Made by a program: the position numbers and the translations under genes. Positions 55,196 through 64,000 of a DNA stretch of 64,000 nucleotides are shown here, piece after piece. Position 1 is the stretch's first letter, and each line of letters opens with the position of its first letter. The DNA is from Abelmoschus esculentus. Its lineage: Eukaryota; Streptophyta; Magnoliopsida; Malvales; Malvaceae. The notes under the pieces are model-generated. The model saw only the letters and a program-made list of their open reading frames with translations, was not told the origin of the DNA and did no database searches. The stretch lies in contig JAUCBN010000036.1 of NCBI GenBank assembly GCA_035048815.1, positions 6,954,001-7,018,000 on the forward strand, read 5' to 3'.

Positions 55196-56084
55196 TGTGA
55201 TACCCCTATCCCGGTTTAGAAGACATGGAGTGTTACTCAAGCTTTCCAAACAAGGCAAGAATCCTAACAAAGTGACCAACTCGATCTTTCTTGAAAGACA
55301 AGTAACTATTTAGTAATTCTTTATGCACAAGTAAACAATTTGGTGATTAATCAAGACAACCTCAATTTATTTTTTTTATACAAACTATTATCTAAATGCA
55401 AGACCTATCATTTACCATTTCAAGCAATTCAAAACTAATAGGATCTATCCTTCAAACTAACAATATCTATTATAATTCACATCAAGCAAAAAGAAAATTC
55501 TTAGGCCACCACTTTATTTTAACATACATACCAACCAAGTTTAACTAACTAAATAAGATCAAGGCTAGCATAGATAATATTCACCATATTAACTTAGTTT
55601 CAAGAACGGCCTTGTTATAACTTTATATGCCAACGAATTTAACAAAATATTTACATACCATCAAAAGAACCAACATATACAAAAAACATAGTTTCAAAAT
55701 GCATGGCATGCCAACTATGTAACTAAGCCACCAACTCTAGGAGTTACAAAATATATAAAATACCAGACTCCTTTGCTTGTTGCTTGTGCTTGCTTAGATC
55801 GATCTTAGCTTGGCTCTTTCGATTGTGGACCTGATGTTTTGGGAGGAAGGAAACAACAGAGTGATAAGTACTTTTTAGGTACTTAGTGAGGTAGTTCCTA
55901 GAACTAACCGATTGACAAATATTAAGCATATAATAAAGATACACATAGCAATCATGCTTTCAATTCAAACAAGCAAATTCTAACATGTTATCATTCAAGG
56001 CTAATAAATATAGACATGCTTTCAATTTAAAGCAAATAAGACGTATTAAAATTCAAAGTCACATAAGTATACACCTCAAGAGCA
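55196..56084 (-). repeat. Tek-I 3' LTR
   Basis: 889 bp; plus-strand ends TGTGATAC and AAGAGCA. Confidence 0.9.
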
Positions 56085-56109
56085 AATCGAATTTACCTGA
56101 AGGGAACAA

Positions 56110-59100
56110 TTACGGGTATTGTGCTTTCATTGTATCCTCAGGTTCCCAAGTAGCTTCTTCCTTTTTGTGATTCCTCCAAAGGACTTTCACCAAAGGAACG
56201 CTCTTCTTGCGAAGCCTTCTAACTTCTCGATCGAGTATCTGAATCGGCTTTTCTTTATAAGATAAATTAGGGTTCAGTTCTACTTCTTCTGGTTTCAGGA
56301 TATGAGAAGGATCCGATCGGTACCTTCTGAGCATAGATACATGGAATACGTTGTGGATCTTATCAAACTCACTAGGGAGTGCAAGACGATAAGCCACTGG
56401 ACCAATTCTTTCCATGATATCAAAAGGTCTGATGAATCGAGGACTAAGCTTGCCTTTCTTTCCAAACCGGAACACCTTCTTCCAAGGTGACACCTTCAAG
56501 AATACTTTATCACCCACTTGGTACTGAATATCCCTTCTTTTAAAATCTGCATAAGCTTTCCGCCTATCGAAGGCTTGCTTGAGTCTGTCATGTATGATAC
56601 GGACTTGCTCCTCAGTTTCTCTGAGCAATTGAGGTCCCAACACCTTGTTCTCACCCAATTCAGACCAACATAAAGGAGTCCTGCATCTTCTACCGTATAA
56701 AGCCTCAAATGGAGCTATTTGTATCGAGACTTGGTAGCTATTGTTGTATGCAAACTCTACAAGAGGTAGAGATTTTTCTCAGTTCTTTCCGAAGTCGATA
56801 ACACATGCTCGCAGCATATCTTCGAGTACTTGAATCACCCTTTCAGACTGGCCATCTGACTGAGGATGAAAAGCTATGCTAAGATGTACTTTTGTGCCAA
56901 GAGATTTCTGTAGAGATTTCCAGAATTGAGCAACGAAATTCGGGTCTCTATCAGAGATTATAGTTGTCGGAACACCATGCAATCTAACCACTTCCCTAAT
57001 GTACAATTCTGCTAAGGTTTCAGAATTCATGCTTTTTCAAATAGGAATGAAGTAAGCAGATTTAGTGAGTCTATCCACTATTACCCATATGACATCATTT
57101 TTTCTTGGAGAGGAAGGTAGACCAGTAACAAAGTCCATTGTGATTCGATCCCATTTCCATTGAGGTAATTCAATCGGCTGGAGCAATCCCGTAAGGACTT
57201 GATGCTCGGCTTTGACCCTTTGACAAGTTAAACACTTTGAAACAAAGTCTGTGAGGGTAGATTTCATACCTGACCACCAATACAAGGCTTTTAAATCTTG
57301 ATACATCTGTATCGATCCAGGGTGGATCGAGAAAGAACTCTGGTGAGCTTCTTGTAATATTTCTCTCTTTAAGTCATCATTAGTAGGGACACAAACTCTA
57401 TCTTTAAAGTACAACATCCCATTGGAATGGATTGCAAATCCAAGGTTAGTTTTTGAATCAAGCTTTTGAATGATAGCTTGCAATTCAGGATCAGTCAGCT
57501 GGAGTTCTTTAATTCTTGTTATCAAGGTGGATTGAACATGAAATTCTGATAAGAATCCTTGCTTTTGGTATACCCGAAGGTGAGCATTGATAGCATTAGG
57601 GGCTGTAAGAGAGATTTCATGAATTTAGTCATGTATTTTCAAGGAAGGCTTTTAAAATTTTATGATTCTAGATTTCTTACCTAAAGTTGGTTTGCGACTG
57701 AGAGCGTCTGCAACCACATTGGCCTTTCCAGGATGGTAGTCGATGACTAAGTCGTAATCTTTTAGCAATTCCATCCATATCCTTTGTCTCAAGTTGAGAT
57801 CATTTTGAGTTAAGAGATATTTGAGACTTTTGTGATCGGTAAACAAGCAACACTTCTCACCATACAGATAATGTCTCCAGATTTTGAGTGCAAATACAAT
57901 TGCAGCAAGTTCAAGGTCATGAGTAGGGTAGTTAAGCTCATGAGGCTTCAACTGACGTGAGGCATAAGCCACCACCTTCCCTTCTTGCATTAGGACACAC
58001 CCAAGTCCTAGGTGAGATGCATCACTATACACAGTGAACTTTTTTCCCGACTTTGGTTGAATAAGAATCGGGGCATGAGTAAGAGCTTGTTTAAGTTGAT
58101 CAAAGCTCCTTTGTTGCTTCTCCGACCATTCATAAGGTTCATCTTTTCGGATTAGTTTAGTTAAGGGTGAAGCAATAGATGAAAACCCCTTAACGAAGCG
58201 TCTGTAGTATCCAGCTAAACTGAGGAAACTTCGGATTTCACTAATATTCCTTTGAGGTCTCCAATCAAGAATGGTTTGGATCTTTTTGGCATTCACTTGG
58301 ATTCCTTTTGTCGAGATAACGTGACCAAGGAATGAGACTTCCGACAACCAGAATTCGCATTTAGAGAACTTTGCATACAATTGATGTTCTCTAAGGGTTT
58401 GCAAGACAATTCGAAGGTGTTCAACATGTTCATCCTTATTCCGAGAATAGATAAGTATGTCATCAATAAAGACAACAACAAACTTATCAAGATAAGATTT
58501 AAAGACTGTTCATAAGGTCCATGAATGCAGCCGAAGCATTTGTTAGCCCAAATGGCATCACAAGAAACTCAAAGGGATCATAACGAGTCCGAAAAGCAGT
58601 TTTGGGTACATCCCCATCTTTCACTTTCATCTGGTAATACCCGGAGCGGAGGTCAATCTTAGAAAACACTGCTGCATCCTTAAGCTGATCAAATAAGTCT
58701 TCGATTCTTGGTAAGGGATATTTGTTCTTTATTGTGAGCTTGTTCAATTGTCTATAATCTATACAAAGTCTCATCGTGCCATCTTTTTTCTTCACAAATA
58801 AGACTGGAGCACCCCAGGGAGATGAGCTAGGCCTAATGAAGCCTTTATCCTGGAGCTCCTGGAGTTGTTTCTTTAATTCTTTCAACTCGATTGGTGTCAT
58901 TCTATAGGGAGTAATGGACACCGGATTTGTCCCAGTCTGGACTTCTATACCGAACTCCACTTCTCTGGTGGGAGGAAGACCAGGGAGTTCCTCGGGAAAT
59001 ACATCCACAAATTCAGACACAACAAAGATTTCAAACAAGCCAAATTCGTATTCATCTCGTAGTACCATAGCAACAAAAATGGAAGTAAGCTTCTGATCGA

Positions 59101-60789
59101 TTAGGAGAATTGACTCCTTACCCAAGCCCCTTAGATATAATCTCTTGTTCTGACAATCAATCCAAGCTTCGTGTTTCGCTAACCAGTCTAACCCCAGTAC
59201 TAGATCAAATTCATAAGCTGGTAGTACAAACAGATCAATTCGAAAAAGAATGTTTCGAATTGTGATCGGAGAATCTTTACAAACAAGATTGATATTCATT
59301 AAGCCTCCTATGGGGTTTGATACTACAAGATTCTTAGCAACAATTTCAGGCTTCAAATTAACTTTCATCAACATAGCAGAGCATATAAAAGAGTGAGTTG
59401 ATCCCGAATCAATCAAAGCATAAGCAGGAGTTGAATCTAACTCAATCATACCTGCGATTACATCAGGAGATTCTTCATCTTCCCTTCCTCGTACATGATA
59501 AATCCGAGCTGGTTCCCGAGACTCCTGGTGGGTAGGAGCGTTAGAATATTGCCCTTTGCCTCTACTTTGATTCCCAGATTGAGCTTGTTTAGGGCCTCTA
59601 CTTCTGTTGGACTGAGGAGAGTTCTGGTTGGTACGAGACTGAACAACAACTTTATTAAGATTGTGGGGGCAATCCTTAATAAAGTGACCCGCTTCACCAC
59701 AAGCATAACATAATTTGAACTGTGTACGACACTGGCCGTGATGAGGCTTCTGACAGAACTTACAAGTAGGAACTCTTTCAGTTTTCCCCGTGCTTTGAAC
59801 AGAAGCAACCGGAGTTGAAGATTTATCTACCAGTTGTGGTTTCGGAATATAATAGTCTTTCTGAGCCGAAGTGTTAGTAGCTGAGCTTTCCTGGTGATAC
59901 TTAGCCTTTTTATTGGACGTCCATTGATGGTTGTCATCCCGTTTCTGTTTCTTATCATCTCGATTACCATTTTTTCTTTTTTCAGCTGCTTTCATTTTAG
60001 CCTCCGTTGCAATGGCTCGGTTCACCAGATGCTGAAAATCTTTAATACCCAGAGCTGTAAACATAGGGCTTAGTTCATCACTAAGACCGTCAGTGAACTT
60101 ACGGCATTTATCTTCCTCGGTCTTTATGTACTCCGAACCATACTTAAAGTACTTACAAAATTCCGCCACGTATTGTTCAATGGGCTTATTGGCTTGCTTC
60201 AAGTACAAGAAGCGATTTCTATGCTCGGCTAAGTATTGCTCGCTGATGTATTTCTTCTTAAATTCCTCCACAAAGAATCTCCAAGTAATCGAGTCGGCCG
60301 GGGCAGTCAGAGTAGTTGTTTCCCACCAACTCAAAGCCTCATCAGTGAGGAGAGATATGGCACACTCAAGCTAGTGTTCATCTGAACATTGCAACTGTTT
60401 TGTCAAGTTCTGCATAGTACGTTCAAGCCAATTTTCTGCCTCTTCGGGTCTTTCAACAATCTCACCAGTAAATGTATAAGCTCTAAATCGAGCAAGCTTA
60501 TCAATAGGAGCTCTGCTTGGTGTAGCAACAGGGGCAGGATGATCTTGCCTCAGATTCACTATAAGCTGATCGAACATCTCCTTCATGCTAAGGAGACATT
60601 CTTGTTGTACATTCCGAATAGCCGGAGCTTCTGGTTGAGGAACAAGTGGTACTGGTGGTTGACGTAGTTGTGGTGGTATTGGAGGTTGAGGTAATTCGGT
60701 GGAAGGTTTTGTTGCATCTCTACGCTATCTCCTTCATTCGAGGAGCCCGCAAGACTATCAACATCCCGAGCTAATCTTGTTTCAGACAT
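56110..60789 (-). pseudogene. Tek-I gag-pol polyprotein with few lesions
   Basis: Starts at ATG 60789; a frameshift near 60700 and a TAG at 60371 lie in gag. 60334-58499 is open for 611 codons: gag core, zinc knuckle CYACGEAGHFIKDC (about 59710-59670), protease ALIDSGSTHSFIC (about 59425), and RT with VKKKDGTMRLCIDYRQLN and FSKIDLRSGYYQMKV. A 2-nt deletion at about 58505 shifts the frame; the RT active-site segment VVFIDDILIYS follows, then RNase H (FTVYSDASHLGLGCVL; TDHKSLKYLL; VVADALSRK) to 57652. A short broken linker follows. Integrase: zinc region with CLTCQRVK, core Asp in RITMDFVTGLP, a stop at 57037 (CGA-type Arg to TGA), ISDRDPNF, a TGA at 56776 for Trp, and PQSDGQSERVIQ before it. 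The end (56658-56110) has the SH3-like part and a chromodomain (VKVLWRNHKKEEATWEPED). Only about six lesions, so this copy is young or recently silenced. Confidence 0.88.
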
Positions 60790-60917
60790 TTTCTACAATT
60801 GTTAAACAATAACTAGTTTAGATAAGCACAAGCATATACGGTATATAACTTATCGGTGGCATAGTTTAATCTTATATGATGCATGAATGTACAAGCAGTC
60901 CTAGTATTAAGGCCTAA

Positions 60918-60929
60918 GCTCTGATACCA
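60918..60929 (-). other. Tek-I primer binding site (tRNA-iMet type)
   Basis: Minus strand TGGTATCAGAGC, a few bases from the 5' LTR. Confidence 0.88.
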
Positions 60930-60934
60930 CAGAA

Positions 60935-61823
60935 TGTGATATCCCTATCCCGGTTTAGGAGACATGGAGTGTTACTCAAGCTTTCCAAATAAGGCAAGAA
61001 TCCTAATAAAGTGATCAACTCGATATTTCTTGGAAGACAAGTAACTATTTAGTAATTCTTTATGCACAAGTAAACAATTTGGTGATTATTCAAGACAACC
61101 TCAATTTATTTTTTTTATACAAACTATTATCTAAATGCAAGACCTATCATTTACCATTTCAAGCAATTCAAAACTAATAGGATCTATCCTTCACACTAAC
61201 AATATCTATTATAATTCACATCAAGCAGAAAGAAAATTCTTAGGCCACCACTTTATTTTAACATACATACCAACCAAGTTTAACTAACTAAATAAGATCA
61301 AGGCTAGCATAGATAATATTCACCATATTAACTTAATTTCAAGAACGGCCTTGTTATAACTTTATATGCCAACGAATTTAACAAAATATTTACATACCAT
61401 CAAAAGAACCAACATATACAAAAATCATAGTTTCAAAATGCATGGCATGCCAACTATGTAACTAAGCCACCAACTCTAGGAGTTACAAAATATACAAAAT
61501 ACCATACTCCTTTGCTTGTTGCTTGTGCTTGCTTAGATCGATCTTAGCTTGGCTCTTTCGATTGTGGACCTGATGTTTTGGAAGGAAGGAAACAACAAAA
61601 TGATAAGTACTTTTTAGGTACTTAGTGAGGTAGTTCCTAGAACTAACCGGTTGATAAGTATTAAGCATGTAATAAAGATACACATAGCAATCATGCTTTC
61701 AATTCAAACAAGCAAATTCTAACATGTTATCATTCAAGGCTAATAAATATAGACATGCTTTCAATTTAAAGCAAATAAGACGTATTAAAATTCAAAGTCA
61801 CATAAGTATATACCTCAAGAGCA
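60935..61823 (-). repeat. Tek-I 5' LTR
   Basis: 889 bp, the same length and ends as the 3' copy; carries the Tek-I promoter in principle. Confidence 0.9.
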
Positions 61824-64000
61824 AATAGTATGTCAAGGGGCACCAAATGCATATTCAAGTTACATAACTTTTTTCACTTATTTGACATCTTTGGTTTTTA
61901 GTTAGGACGAAGATAATCGGATTACAAGTGGGTACACAAAGTACCTAACAAGTTGATGCATATAGCATCCAAGAAAGTGTCCATGACACTACAAGATGTA
62001 CACTAGGTACAAGTACACGAAATACTATCAAGTCGATACAAAAGTATCTAGCAAGAGGAATGATTTACCATCCAAGACAAGTAGGTGACTTACCACCACT
62101 AAAGAGCTCAATACACTAGGCATGCCTTTCTACCTAGGACCAACTAGCAACTAAGGATTTGCCATTCTTTTATTATCTTTTCTTTCATAATTTAAGTATT
62201 GAACATGGCAATATATGAAGGTAATGTGCATGAGTAAATGATTTACCATACGTACCTTGCAAATAGCATGTTGTACCATGCTTTAATCATTCCAAAATAC
62301 ATGCCAATAAATCATGCAATAATTCAATTTATGCAACAAGCATAACAATAATCATGGCATCTTCTAACATTTAAATTGGCATAGCATCAAACAAGTTTAA
62401 CACACAATTTACTCCTACCTCCTATGATTTAGCCGAGTAATTAATTAATCCGATTTCATGGCAATATAAACAAAAGGGGTGGTTGGGACCTAGTTCCCAA
62501 CCCTAAGTTAACCACACTCACTAATGACTCCAAGCAATCAAGGATTGAGGATAGAGATTCCCTTGCCCTTCCTTTTTGCAAGATCCAAATCCTTTTCCTC
62601 CTCACGATCTCCTTCGTTTGATTCCTCTAATAACCATACACACATAAACATTCATTAAAATGCATTCAACCATTTAATTCAAACTATTACATGCATCAAT
62701 AATGCAACAATTCAAATTTGTTCCCTATTGAACGGATTGTTGATCTTTTACTAAAATTTTTATATCTTTTAATCCGTAAGTCGGATTTTTGCTTACTTTA
62801 TATCGTTAGAAAGCTAACAAAATTTTCTATCTAACCATAATAAGATTGCATTTTAATCCTAAGCCAATTGATACAGTTTTTATTCTAAAGATAACCTATC
62901 TTCATTTTCAGATAGTTCCGACATCTCATTTTAACTCGTTTCCAGATTTTGCTACAGGATTCCAAATCGAATTTCGTTTTCTCCAAAGCCTTCTAGACAT
63001 ATGGAAGTTTAATCCCACCAAATTTTAGCTCAAAATACCAACCGTGCTAATCTCGGTGGCCGATCAAAGTCACTGTCCCAGAACAGAATGTTCTGGACAG
63101 TTTTAACCACCATATACTAATCACCTTATAACTCTCTCTATCGAACTCGGATTAATGCCCCGTAAATTTTCAATGAAACTAGGTACACATGAGTATCTTA
63201 ATTCAAATTTTCAGCTCCTAACTCCTCAAATCCTGACCTAGGGAATTTTCTCAAAAGTGCTACCCAAAATAGCATTTCTAAGCGATTTCGGCTAAATTAC
63301 ATTCTATGTGTTCAATGTTTAATTCCCAATTAATTTTATTAATTTTTCAGCATCTCCAATATGAAATCAACCTCATTTAAATTCTTAATTTCCTCATCTT
63401 ATCATTCAATTAACACATTTAGCACATTCTCAAGAACCTAGAACCCAAGCTTCTTAACCCATGGTTCATGCTTTAAAAGCCAAACTCAAGCAAAAATAAT
63501 CTTTAAAGCAAGTTTCTAGGAACCTAATTAACTAGAAAATATTATCAATTGTTCAAATCTCAAAAACTAAAAAACCTAAAATTTTCGGTTTAGGGAAAAC
63601 GAAACTTACCAATGTATTTAGGCTTGATTACCTAATCCAATCTCCCTAACATGCATGGATTTCAAGCTAGATTCTCAATTTTCCATGGATTTCTCCCAAG
63701 GCTCTCTCTTCTTTCTTTTCTCTTGTTGTTGGCGTGAAATGGGGATGGAGGAAGCCAATTTTGGCTATTTTTGTTTGGTGAATAAAATGGTGCAAAATGA
63801 CACTTTTGCCCTTAATGAATTGTCTAGGCTTGTTTTATTCCAATGGTAGTTTATGGAATTCCCTCTTTTATCATGCAATCTCTTATCTTCATTTTATTTT
63901 CTTCTAGTCACTTCCATTTAGTCCTTGTTACTCTTAGTTTATTTTAATTTAGTCCCTCAATTACCTAACTTGCCTTTTAATTAGTCAACATGATTACCAA
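61824..64000. other. LTR-like or UTR-like non-coding DNA
   Basis: Mixed AT-rich DNA with the texture of a gypsy LTR or untranslated region (for example GTCACTGTCCCAGAACAGAA near 63071). I see no coding region and no TG-CA boundary. It may belong to another element that runs past the window edge. Confidence 0.35.

Larger units (their letters stand above)
55196..61823 (-). mobile_element. Tek-I: nearly complete Tekay/Del-type chromovirus
   Basis: LTRs of exactly 889 bp each (55196-56084 and 60935-61823), about 97% alike by eye. Primer site 60929-60918, gag-pol 60789-56110 with gag, CCHC knuckle, protease, RT, RNase H, integrase and chromodomain in order. No target duplication is visible: left flank CTCTT, right flank AATAG. 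The left flank is Rei-G pol; the right flank is unrelated LTR-like DNA. Confidence 0.9.

Noticed and set aside
1..64000. CRISPR arrays, riboswitches, bacterial-type operons
   Set aside because: Split genes, primer sites and retrotransposons show plant nuclear DNA; the repeats present are LTRs, motif arrays and minisatellites without a regular repeat-spacer pattern.

Overview
The window is nuclear DNA of a dicot plant. It is AT-rich, holds three host-gene loci and is otherwise filled with LTR retrotransposons of plant lineages (Athila-like, Tekay/Del-like and Reina-like gypsy; copia; a TRIM). The element styles remind me of Malvaceae such as cotton, but that is recollection, not proof. Host loci: an intronless RING-H2 E3 ligase of the ATL family (1061-1711, minus), a six-exon RABH1/Rab6-type small GTPase (44112-46795, plus; every splice junction closes the frame to a 207-residue protein), and a decayed last exon of a UBP3/UBP4-type ubiquitin protease (50229-50605, minus). 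Names used for elements: At-A, At-B, At-C, At-D (Athila-like family), Cop-E (copia), Ins-F, Rei-G, TRIM-H, Tek-I and solo-J. Layout: 1-5560 is the ATL gene, AT-rich DNA, a possible MITE and an array of CGATAC-type motifs. At-D occupies 5561-33346, bounded by a 5-bp target duplication ATTAG. Inside it lie At-C (8793-16485, reversed) and, within its 3' LTR, Cop-E (18309-32809). Cop-E contains At-A (20757-32039, target duplication ACTTG), and At-A contains Ins-F (about 25373-28273). The insertion order is therefore D, then E, then A, then F. 33347-34338 holds a LINE endonuclease relic. 34339-43524 is solo-J (target duplication TGCAA) split by At-B (35159-42461). RABH1 follows. From 50606 to the end are Rei-G (carrying TRIM-H) and a nearly complete Tek-I, all on the minus strand, then LTR-like DNA. 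The At-A/B/C elements share one plan: about 1.35 kb LTRs, a tRNA-Asp primer site, a gag-protease frame that ends about 85 codons after the protease, no reverse transcriptase or integrase, a conserved TATA box, a second ORF of the kind often labelled 'putative plant transposon protein', a second copy of the polypurine tract, three small hairpins, and the 3' polypurine tract. The hairpin triplet has compensatory stem changes and one fixed 14-nt loop length in every copy, including diverged At-D. With the duplicated polypurine tract and the RT-less two-ORF design, it is the best candidate here for something undescribed. All comparisons were made by eye; no alignment or database search was run.
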